A stretch of 29,973 nucleotides of DNA, taken from positions 1 to 29,973 of the forward strand of contig JAUILO010000003.1 of the NCBI GenBank assembly GCA_030432775.1, given 5' to 3'. Shown piece by piece: positions 24,203 through 29,973 of this stretch. A program made the translations under genes and the position numbers. Below the pieces are notes generated by a model. It was given only the letters and a program-made list of their open reading frames with translations. It was not told the DNA's origin and did not search any database. This DNA comes from Alphaproteobacteria bacterium (GTDB lineage Bacteria; Pseudomonadota; Alphaproteobacteria; Micavibrionales; Micavibrionaceae). Within the stretch, counting starts at the first letter, position 1. Every line of letters starts with the position of its first letter.

Positions 24203-25201
24203 ATGAAAAACATATGGATCACACTCGTTAAACCCAAAGGCGCCATCGCAAAATGGCTGGTTTTCATCGCTTTTGCCGCTATCATTGTGACCGGCATGAC
24301 AGAGCATGGAGATATCGTCAAAAAATACACCGATATCGATGAAGCATCTTTCAAAATCGGCGATTACAAAATCACCTTATATCAAGCAATGAAAGCGATC
24401 CTTATTATCGTATTGATATTCTGGACAGCGGCCATTGCATCAGACGTAGCGGAAAAGCGAATTGGCCTGCTCACCAAAGTGCGGGCGGCGAATAAAGCCC
24501 TTATCCTCAAACTCGTGCAAATCGGCATATATGTTATATCCTTTGTTATCGCGCTGGATATTCTGGGCATTGATCTTACGACATTGACTGTTTTCAGTGG
24601 TGCTGTTGGTATCGGTCTTGGTTTTGGCTTGCAGAAAATTGCATCGAACTTCATCAGCGGTATTATTCTTTTGCTTGAAAAATCCGTTGAAGAAGGCGAT
24701 TTAATCGAATTAAACGATGGCACGTTCGGCTTTGTCCGCAAGGCTCACGCACGTTACACACTGATCGAAACCTTTGACAGCCGCGAAATTTTATTACCGA
24801 ACGAGGATTTCATCACAAGCCGTGTTGTAAACTGGACCCTCAGCAACACCAAAGGCCGTATAGAAATTAATATCGGCGTCTCTTACAATTCGGACATCAA
24901 GCAGGCCAGCGAAATCATACTGGCAGCAGCCAAAGCGCACCCCAAATGCATCAAAGAACCAGAGCCACAATGTTACTTACGTAACTTTGGCGATAGCTCA
25001 GTTGATTTCACGCTGCATTTCTGGGTCAAGGATGTGACTGAGGGTCGATGGGGTCCCCAAAGCGAAGTTCTGTTTGAAATCTGGAACAGATTCAAAGAAC
25101 ACGGCATTGAAATTCCATTCCCGCAACGTGACATCCATATCCGTTCTGCGGAAACACTTCAGGTAAAAACAACAAATAAGGCGAAGACAGTTGGAAAATG
25201 A
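24203..25201 (+). CDS. MscS family mechanosensitive ion channel
   Basis: 332 residues from MKNIWITLVKPKG. Membrane segments fall near 18-31, 61-80 and 100-122, followed by the pore helix and MscS core TVFSGAVGIGLGFGLQKIASNFISGIILLLE (129-159), the Gly/Ala-packed signature. The soluble vestibule follows, with GDLIELNDGTFGFVRK and IEIPFPQRDIHI near the end. These channels open under membrane tension to release solutes. The open frame reaches back to 23756 across the opposite-strand gene, but the ATG at 24203 begins the recognisable protein; its ribosome-binding site is poor. The stop overlaps the next gene by 11 bases. Confidence 0.93.
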   Translation: MKNIWITLVKPKGAIAKWLVFIAFAAIIVTGMTEHGDIVKKYTDIDEASFKIGDYKITLYQAMKAILIIVLIFWTAAIASDVAEKRIGLLTKVRAANKALILKLVQIGIYVISFVIALDILGIDLTTLTVFSGAVGIGLGFGLQKIASNFISGIILLLEKSVEEGDLIELNDGTFGFVRKAHARYTLIETFDSREILLPNEDFITSRVVNWTLSNTKGRIEINIGVSYNSDIKQASEIILAAAKAHPKCIKEPEPQCYLRNFGDSSVDFTLHFWVKDVTEGRWGPQSEVLFEIWNRFKEHGIEIPFPQRDIHIRSAETLQVKTTNKAKTVGK

Positions 25202-26168
25202 TCAAGGTATAATTTTTGCCGCACAGATAAATGGTGACGGATCCGGTAAAGTTCTATCAGGCGACGAGATTTCAAACACAATCAAGGCCGAAACACTGGC
25301 ATGGGTTCACCTTGACCTTACAAAACCGGAAAGCCGTCAATGGATCCATCAGGAACTTAAATACCTGGACCATATCATTGTTGATGCGTTGCTGGCGGAT
25401 GAAACACGGCCACGTATTTTAGAGTTCGAAGAAGGCGTATTGATGATTTTACGCGGGGTGAACCTGAATGAAAACGCCAAGCCGGAAGATATGATCTCCA
25501 TACGGTTATGGGTTGATGCACACCGTATCATCAGCATCCAGCGCCGCCCGTTAAAAGCCACACAGGACATTTACCAACGCCTTATGGAAGATAAAGGCCC
25601 CAAAGATTCCGGCGAGTTTATCACGATGCTTTCTGCCCGTCTTTTCGAAAGAATGGAGCCTATATTCTCTCAATTAAATGAAAGTCTTGATGATGTTGAA
25701 GAAAACGTCATGGAAGAACCTGATCCGGCCGAACGTCAACCGCTAAACGCCATTCGCAAACGCGCTATAATCCTGCGACGTTACATCGCACCACAACGTG
25801 ATGTGATGGCACATTTGCGCACATCAGAACAATCATGGCTGGTGCATACGCATAAACGTCACCTTCAGGAAAGCCTGGACTGTGTAATACGTTATATAGA
25901 GGATTTAGACATCATCCGCGAACGGGCGCAAATTATAAAAGACGAACTTGCCAATGGCCTTGCAGATCGCATGAACAAAAACATGTATTTGCTATCAATT
26001 ATCGCAGCGATTTTCCTGCCGCTTGGCTTCCTGACAGGACTTCTTGGCATTAATGTCGGCGGCATTCCGGGCTCTGACAACCCTTTCGCCTTCGCCATTT
26101 TCTGCGGCATTCTGACTATTGTCATTATTATGCAAGTCGTAATCTTTAAAAAGATGAAGTGGTTTTAA
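25191..26168 (+). CDS. ZntB/CorA family divalent cation transporter
   Basis: 325 residues: a large cytoplasmic funnel domain (LAWVHLDLTKPESRQWI; RLWVDAHRIISIQRR; long helices 160-260), then two C-terminal membrane helices at about 263-284 and 298-319. The signature GINVGGIPG at 286 is closer to ZntB than to the GMNF of CorA, so zinc or magnesium movement is likely. The start seems to be a TTG at 25191 inside the MscS gene, which would make the pair translationally coupled; no in-frame ATG lies near. The last residues KKMKWF fit the family. Confidence 0.92.
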   Translation: MENDQGIIFAAQINGDGSGKVLSGDEISNTIKAETLAWVHLDLTKPESRQWIHQELKYLDHIIVDALLADETRPRILEFEEGVLMILRGVNLNENAKPEDMISIRLWVDAHRIISIQRRPLKATQDIYQRLMEDKGPKDSGEFITMLSARLFERMEPIFSQLNESLDDVEENVMEEPDPAERQPLNAIRKRAIILRRYIAPQRDVMAHLRTSEQSWLVHTHKRHLQESLDCVIRYIEDLDIIRERAQIIKDELANGLADRMNKNMYLLSIIAAIFLPLGFLTGLLGINVGGIPGSDNPFAFAIFCGILTIVIIMQVVIFKKMKWF

Positions 26169-26278
26169 ACACTACCGTCAAATTATAAATGCCCCGCTTG
26201 CCACAGCTCCCAGTACAGACATACGCACGAAGCTCTTAGAAATCAGGGATGGCCCGCCCCTTATAGGCTGACAAAGAG

Positions 26279-26302
26279 AAAATGGAGCGGGTGAAGGGAA
26301 TC
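26279..26302. repeat. Left 24-bp copy of the tRNA-Gly 3' end (att-like)
   Basis: Twenty-four bases identical to 27222-27245. Twenty of them equal the 3' end of tRNA-Gly including CCA, the acceptor strand and part of the T arm. It lies 943 bases away on the 3' side of the tRNA, where a tRNA-targeting integrase would leave the distal attachment site. Confidence 0.85.
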
Positions 26303-26345
26303 TGCTCCATTTCTTAAATCATTGTTTATTAACAGTTACTTATAG

Positions 26346-26525
26346 GCTGGGAACTCAAAATCAACGCATTTGTATCACAGTCTGTATCACACATCACCTT
26401 CTTTCAATGAGTCTCGTTTAGATAAAGCATCTATCATCACAAGCACAGAAACAAGAACAGCATTTGTCGAAACAGCATGTGATGTATATATTCGTTATAT
26501 TGAAGAGAGTAATGAAGCTGATTAA
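26346..26525 (+). CDS. Start-less open frame, possible gene remnant
   Basis: Fifty-nine codons open between a TAG and a TAA with no ATG or GTG; a TTG lies at 26370. The last part, RTAFVETACDVYIRYIEESNEAD, looks like a normal amphipathic protein end, while the first part (YHSLYHTS) covers the 9-bp tandem repeat and does not. It stops 18 bases before the membrane protein gene. It may be the tail of a gene cut by recombination, or chance. Confidence 0.25.
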   Translation, partial: AGNSKSTHLYHSLYHTSPSFNESRLDKASIITSTETRTAFVETACDVYIRYIEESNEAD

Positions 26526-26543
26526 TGAAAGGCTACTTCGTAC

Positions 26544-26888
26544 ATGCACCTGATTTTTATCCTACCTGTAATTCTTTCAGCTTTTGCAATCGGACTACTC
26601 GCGTTCTTCATAAAACGTACAGACTGGACAGCTAAAAAGAAAAAATGGATGTTTACTCTCACAGCTGCGTTTCTTGTATTCCCTGTACTCGTGCCCGCTG
26701 GAACAATCAGTGCTTTACCAATGATTAATGCAGGCTTAGTCGTCATATCAATCATTTCTCTTGATATAATTGACCTACTGATTTGGTATGGCATGGCTTG
26801 GAAATATTCAATTCCATCATTTCTTATTACAACTCTTATATTCCGAGGTATCGCTGCAATGATTTTCTACGAGTATAAGAATGAATAA
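26544..26888 (+). CDS. Unknown four-helix membrane protein in the cryptic element
   Basis: 114 residues, not recognised. Hydrophobic spans lie near residues 1-24, 34-56, 62-84 and 88-108, with a basic loop TAKKKKW between the first two. No catalytic motif is visible. AAAGG lies 11 bases before the ATG. The gene is inside the segment flanked by the tRNA repeats and ends one base before the stop of a converging broken frame. Its A/T-rich, Ile/Phe-rich make-up differs a little from the neighbours and fits foreign origin. A cargo, immunity or lysis-type role is conceivable, but nothing proves one. Confidence 0.6.
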   Translation: MHLIFILPVILSAFAIGLLAFFIKRTDWTAKKKKWMFTLTAAFLVFPVLVPAGTISALPMINAGLVVISIISLDIIDLLIWYGMAWKYSIPSFLITTLIFRGIAAMIFYEYKNE

Positions 26889-27074
26889 CTAAACTGAAGT
26901 CATAGCTTTTTGCTCTATCAATATTTGCTTTGCTATCTCACCATTACGCTTCTTCACCAACGAAGGGATTAATAGCAGCTCCCATACGCCCCATAGAATC
27001 CCTATTCCAAAACATAAAATAAGAAGTCACTGTAATAAAAACGTACCGATCTTATTCAGATAAAGAACAATCAT
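26889..27074 (-). pseudogene. Small membrane protein frame interrupted by a TGA
   Basis: From ATG 27074 the frame reads MIVLYLNKIGTFLLQ, meets TGA at 27029-27027, then stays open for 45 codons: LLILCFGIGILWGVWELLL and so on, ending EQKAMTSV before a TAG. If the stop were once TGG, the whole would be a 61-residue protein with a single continuous membrane helix and a basic tail. No family is recognised. A recent nonsense mutation explains this most simply; chance cannot be ruled out for so short a frame. Confidence 0.4.
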
Positions 27075-27221
27075 TCATTTGCATTACAAAGAAATCTATA
27101 TTTCTTTGAAGACTGCTTCCCTGTAATCTCTTGTTTTAATGATTTTCTTATCAATCCGCTCTTATATTTTTGTTTTCGACTATCGTCTTTTTTAAGCGAA
27201 TTTGAAAGTAATAGACGAACT
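27075..27221. other. Gene-free A/T-rich stretch
   Basis: Together with the broken frame to its left this makes about 330 bases without an intact gene. I see no ORF with a start and ribosome-binding site on either strand, and no hairpin with a U-run after the tRNA. Confidence 0.6.
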
Positions 27222-27245
27222 AAAATGGAGCGGGTGAAGGGAATC
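27222..27245. repeat. Right 24-bp repeat copy, within tRNA-Gly 3' end (att-like)
   Basis: The partner of 26279-26302. This copy keeps the tRNA gene whole, as is normal for integration at a tRNA 3' end. Confidence 0.85.
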
Positions 27246-27299
27246 GAACCCTCATGACTAGCTTGGAAGGCTAGGGCTTTACCATTAAGCTACACCCGC
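27226..27299 (-). tRNA. tRNA-Gly (anticodon UCC)
   Basis: The minus strand folds as a 74-base tRNA: acceptor GCGGGTG with CACCCGC, discriminator T, encoded CCA, anticodon stem CTAGC/GCTAG around loop CTTCCAA (anticodon TCC), and T loop GGTTCGATTCC. It reads GGA (and by wobble other GGN) codons. It stands 43 bases after the FkbM-type gene in the same direction. A perfect TATAAT at 27317-27312 could give it its own promoter. Confidence 0.97.
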
Positions 27300-27311
27300 A
27301 ATCATCGAAGA

Positions 27312-27317
27312 ATTATA
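27312..27317 (-). promoter_or_regulatory. Possible -10 box of the tRNA-Gly gene
   Basis: TATAAT on the minus strand ends 12 bases before the mature tRNA 5' end, the spacing expected for a tRNA promoter. No good -35 match is seen at 16-18 bases, so co-transcription with the upstream gene is also possible. Confidence 0.35.
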
Positions 27318-27342
27318 TTACTAAGCAGAACCAGAATAAAAA

Positions 27343-28161
27343 TCAAGCTCTAACGAACAAACGATTGCGCGCTTTAATGCCTTTTATATCCAGTTCCTGT
27401 TCTGTAAGACCAGAGGCTTTGATCAAACTCAGAATTTCATCTTGTCTGTCTTGCGCGCCTTCAATCTCGATCATCAGTGAACCAATTTTGCTTAAGGTTT
27501 TAGGTCCCCCGCGCAGAATATTGGCTTCGAGCCCATCAACATCCAGCTTTAAATGATCCGGCGCTTTGCAGTCAAACTGGCTGCAGAAATCATCCATTGT
27601 ATAAACCGGAACCATTTGTTCATACGACACTTCAAACTCGCCGAACTGGTTTGCAGCTTCACCAACACTATTACTGGCGTGACCGGCATCAGCCGATGCG
27701 CCATAAAGTTTTAGAAGGGCGGTTTCCTCGCCAAAAGCAATACAGAGCGCGTTGACATGCTTATCCAGCTTGTTCAGAACAATATGCTCAGCCATTAATC
27801 CGTAATTCAGGGCGCTTGGCTCAAAACCATACACATCAAGATCTTTGCGCAATCCGGCATATAGGCTATAAAGACCGATATTTGCGCCAATATCCCAAAA
27901 TGTTTCCCCCTTTTTCATACCTGCAATCCATTGCAGGGTCTCCGGCTCGTCATTTAAAAAGCCGGAAACAGCCGCCGCAATGTTTGAACCACGATTTGTA
28001 AGAAATTTTAAGTCACCCAAACCTGTTTCCACATTATGGGTGAGGTCAGAATTTATACGGGATACCAGCGCCGCTTTTGTTTTTGAACGCACGCGCGGCG
28101 TCATTGGTGCTGTGGCCATTGATGATATCTTGTATAAAATATTTGTAACTTTACGGCTCAT
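27343..28161 (-). CDS. FkbM family SAM-dependent methyltransferase
   Basis: 272 residues. SAM-binding motif I is FWDIGANIGLYSL (88-100), followed by VYGFEPSALNY and the FkbM mark LKLDVDGLEANILRGG in the last third. The N-terminal 80 residues are less typical. FkbM enzymes methylate sugar or other hydroxyl groups, often in surface glycans. A strong GGAGGGGGAG site precedes the ATG. It is the last gene of a three-gene set with a polysaccharide deacetylase, which fits work on a surface carbohydrate; the substrate is unknown. Confidence 0.93.
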   Translation of the reverse strand: MSRKVTNILYKISSMATAPMTPRVRSKTKAALVSRINSDLTHNVETGLGDLKFLTNRGSNIAAAVSGFLNDEPETLQWIAGMKKGETFWDIGANIGLYSLYAGLRKDLDVYGFEPSALNYGLMAEHIVLNKLDKHVNALCIAFGEETALLKLYGASADAGHASNSVGEAANQFGEFEVSYEQMVPVYTMDDFCSQFDCKAPDHLKLDVDGLEANILRGGPKTLSKIGSLMIEIEGAQDRQDEILSLIKASGLTEQELDIKGIKARNRLFVRA

Positions 28162-28212
28162 GTCTCCCCCTCCACATGACTTTAATTTAACTCAGACCAA
28201 AGCAGCTCTGCA

Positions 28213-29028
28213 TTACATTTTTGTAAATGTCACTTTATCTCCGCCTGCTGGCTTGCCAAAGTCACGGAATGCATTGCCACTACGGCGCACAACTTCGACG
28301 AACTCACGGCGCGTACCATCCGGCAAATCCCAGCCAGAGCTGCCTTTGGCCATACATAAATACCCGTCCGGCACATCAAAAATAGAACGTCCGACCTTGG
28401 CAAAATGTTTATGACCGTTAATTTCAACTGCAACAAACTCACCCATGAAATTTTCAACATCGGCCGGATCAATAGTACATTTCAAATTACCGTAACCATC
28501 GACAAAACCAACTACATTATCGACCACATCGCTGATATGCGGTTCCTTATCAAGAATTGCTGAATCATTACCCTTGGCAATCTCGGTCAGGATAGTTGGG
28601 TAGAAATCACGTGAGCGGAACTGTGATCCTTCATTGGCTACATCCAGAACCCGGATTTCTTCAGCTTGATCTTTAACGAAAGATAGCGAATGACCACTAT
28701 TCACCCCAATAATACGCACGCCATTTCTCAGCTTCATATAAACCAGCTTCTCGCCCGCAGAATCAGAACGAGGATTGGCATCATCATGACGCGGCGCCGT
28801 GTTCACAAAAAACAAATGCTTATCACCAAGCTGACTGTTTATTGCAGTCTGGGCGAGCATAAAACCTGTTTGTACCGTATCAAAAACCGGCACGGAATAT
28901 TCTTTTACACGAACGGCCAAACCATCCATCTGGTGGTGAATATTTTGTGTGACTTCAGAAAACGCCATATCCGATAATGGGCCGTAATCTGCGATAATTG
29001 TAATTGTAAATGGATTTTCAATACTCAT
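28213..29028 (-). CDS. Divergent SAM hydrolase-fold protein (DUF62-like)
   Basis: About 271 residues. The order of blocks matches the SAM hydroxide adenosyltransferase family: TIIADYGPLSDMAFSEV at the N-terminus, FFVNTAPR in the place of VVDPGVG, IIGVNSGHSLSF for the DNG block, SQFRSRDFYPTIL for TFHGRDxFxP, and VVGFVDGYGNLKCTI for the C domain VDRFGNL. Usual members turn SAM into adenosine and methionine with an Asp-Arg-His set; here those positions seem changed (HGRD to RSRD). It may bind another adenosyl compound. A GTG three codons upstream (29037) could also start it. Confidence 0.75.
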   Translation of the reverse strand: MSIENPFTITIIADYGPLSDMAFSEVTQNIHHQMDGLAVRVKEYSVPVFDTVQTGFMLAQTAINSQLGDKHLFFVNTAPRHDDANPRSDSAGEKLVYMKLRNGVRIIGVNSGHSLSFVKDQAEEIRVLDVANEGSQFRSRDFYPTILTEIAKGNDSAILDKEPHISDVVDNVVGFVDGYGNLKCTIDPADVENFMGEFVAVEINGHKHFAKVGRSIFDVPDGYLCMAKGSSGWDLPDGTRREFVEVVRRSGNAFRDFGKPAGGDKVTFTKM

Positions 29029-29075
29029 GCTTATCACCCGTCTATTTTTATTATTAATATCTATACGTATTCACT

Positions 29076-29864
29076 TTATTTTATAGGTAGAAATTCCACA
29101 CCTTTATCCAGCATATACCCTATTAATGCAAGTGTTTTGAGGCATATCTCCTCTTGGTCATGCGCTAGAACAATATGCGGGCTTGTACTATCAGATAAGA
29201 GTTCTTTATCAATCTTGCCTTGTAAATCCTCAAGGGTCTTATACGGCCAGTCCCGCGCGAGGTGTCTTTGGCTTAACATCCAGTCGCTGGTTGAAAAACT
29301 GTACATCGCATCAATGGCACTGGCCATCTCAGAATTTTGATACCAATCAAACGACACATCCTGAAACGGCTTGCTGTAACCATTATTTTTCAAATAATCC
29401 TGAAGCCTGTGTTTGTTTTCAATTTGCACCTGCGATGGCTTATCAAGGCTTACATTCAGGCCGTCAGCGAATAAGGGCATGAGGTGATCTTTATATTCCG
29501 GAGCGGCATCATAATCGATGACCCAGCCTCCAGCGCCACGATCCATATGCGGAAAACGGAAATATTTGTGTTCCTGTAACACACCTGCCTCTTCATAGGC
29601 CACATCAATCAAGGCCTGCGTCCGTTCGATTTCACCAACGCATTGCGCATAGCTCATCTGGCTGGCGCGGGTGTGCGAGTAATTGTGATTACCAATCACC
29701 ATGCCCTGTTTAATTGCATCTATCACTGGCTGCGGGTCTAGTTCCAAAAAATCACCACGTGCAAAAAATAGAGCCTGAATATCATGTTCCACTAAAAAAC
29801 GCACCAAATCCGCTGTTTTTCGGGTTGGCGAGTCATCAATAGTCAAATAGGCGCTAACAAACAT
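29076..29864 (-). CDS. NodB-type polysaccharide deacetylase
   Basis: 262 residues. Metal and catalytic motifs are easy to see: TIDDSP (8-13, Asp10/Asp11 for the usual TFDDGP), GNHNYSH (58-64, His60 and His64), RFPHMDRG (103-110) and LAHD near the C-terminus. No signal peptide or membrane segment is visible, so it may act in the cytoplasm, unlike peptidoglycan deacetylases. It is the first gene of the set with the SAM hydrolase-like and FkbM-type genes. Deacetylation of a hexosamine or a related amide is likely; the substrate is not known. Confidence 0.9.
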   Translation of the reverse strand: MFVSAYLTIDDSPTRKTADLVRFLVEHDIQALFFARGDFLELDPQPVIDAIKQGMVIGNHNYSHTRASQMSYAQCVGEIERTQALIDVAYEEAGVLQEHKYFRFPHMDRGAGGWVIDYDAAPEYKDHLMPLFADGLNVSLDKPSQVQIENKHRLQDYLKNNGYSKPFQDVSFDWYQNSEMASAIDAMYSFSTSDWMLSQRHLARDWPYKTLEDLQGKIDKELLSDSTSPHIVLAHDQEEICLKTLALIGYMLDKGVEFLPIK

Positions 29865-29897
29865 GACTTTTCCATTTCTTTCGTATATTAAAGAAGA

Positions 29898-29973
29898 ATG
29901 ATTACAATATGTGGCGTAGATGAGCTAGAAGAAATTCTGGCCAGCGGCGAATATGATGCCGTTTTATCAATCG
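29898..29973 (+). CDS. 5' end of a plus-strand gene, possibly tyrosine-phosphatase-like (cut by right edge)
   Basis: An ATG at 29898 with AAAGAAG just before it opens a frame that continues to the end of the window: MITICGVDELEEILASGEYDAVLSI. This beta-helix-beta start resembles alphaproteobacterial protein-tyrosine-phosphatase-like proteins, which begin with a short strand and a helix before a strand ending in Ser. The catalytic Cys-x5-Arg would lie outside the window, so the family is only a suggestion. It is divergent from the deacetylase gene, with 33 bases between their starts. Confidence 0.5.
   Translation, partial: MITICGVDELEEILASGEYDAVLSI

Larger units (their letters stand above)
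26169..26543. other. Gene-poor stretch between zntB-like gene and the cryptic element
   Basis: The 375 bases hold the left copy of the tRNA-Gly 3'-end repeat (26279-26302), a 9-bp inverted repeat around it (26280-26288 with 26304-26312), an 11-bp direct repeat (26260-26270 and 26339-26349), a 9-bp tandem pair (26371-26379 and 26383-26391) and a start-less open frame (26346-26525). No clear terminator for the ZntB-like gene is visible unless the inverted repeat serves as one. Confidence 0.6.

Noticed and set aside
26169..26278. Several short open frames on both strands after the ZntB-like gene
   Set aside because: More than one frame is open over about 90 bases, none has both a start and a ribosome-binding site, and the translations disagree in character. 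This looks like chance.
1..29973. CRISPR arrays, rRNA genes, complete insertion sequences
   Set aside because: I looked for regular repeats with spacers, rRNA core sequences and transposase motifs and saw none.

Overview
The window is a stretch of alphaproteobacterial chromosome dominated by one minus-strand ribosomal-protein supercluster. The assignment rests on an Atp12-type F1-ATPase assembly factor, a short-form adenylate kinase, a spc/alpha region without rpmJ or rpsD, and moderate G+C (judged by eye, a little under half). Nothing in the sequence fixes the genus.

Left part (about 1-5900, minus strand): rarA, crcB/fluC, an RluC-type pseudouridine synthase, an AsmA-like envelope protein and an Atp12 chaperone lie in one direction with short gaps or overlaps. 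The first 266 bases hold only a possible 3' end of a plus-strand gene.

Centre (about 6000-23400, minus strand): transcription runs from right to left through tuf, rpsJ, rplC, rplD, rplW, rplB, rpsS, rplV, rpsC, rplP, rpmC, rpsQ, rplN, rplX, rplE, rpsN, rpsH, rplF, rplR, rpsE, rpmD, a small unknown gene, rplO, secY, adk, a second adk-like gene, rpsM, rpsK, rpoA and rplQ. The run is punctuated by a hairpin terminator plus a probable promoter between rplO and secY, a near-consensus sigma-70 promoter with a long leader ahead of rpsM, and a strong terminator after rplQ. tuf comes first behind its own promoter, and rpsL, rpsG and fusA are not here, so the usual str-S10 join is broken. Unusual points are an unrecognised 82-residue gene between rpmD and rplO, histone-H1-like Lys/Ala/Pro tails on L30, S17 and L29, an acidic tail on L3, and a divergent second adenylate kinase.

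Right part (about 23500-29973): an unknown soluble protein (minus) is divergent from a plus-strand pair encoding a small MscS-type channel and a ZntB/CorA-type transporter. Next comes a short segment bounded by a 24-bp direct repeat of the 3' end of a tRNA-Gly(UCC) gene. This looks like a small integrated element or the scar of one: it holds a four-helix membrane protein, a membrane reading frame broken by a stop codon, and a start-less reading frame, but no recombinase. Beyond the tRNA, a minus-strand operon encodes a NodB-type polysaccharide deacetylase, a divergent SAM-hydrolase-fold protein and an FkbM-type methyltransferase. A plus-strand gene, possibly phosphatase-like, runs off the right edge.

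How the genes work together: the centre supplies ribosomal proteins, EF-Tu, the RNA polymerase alpha subunit, the Sec channel and adenylate kinase, all growth-linked products. The flanks serve rRNA modification, fork repair, ATP synthase assembly, envelope maintenance and ion balance.
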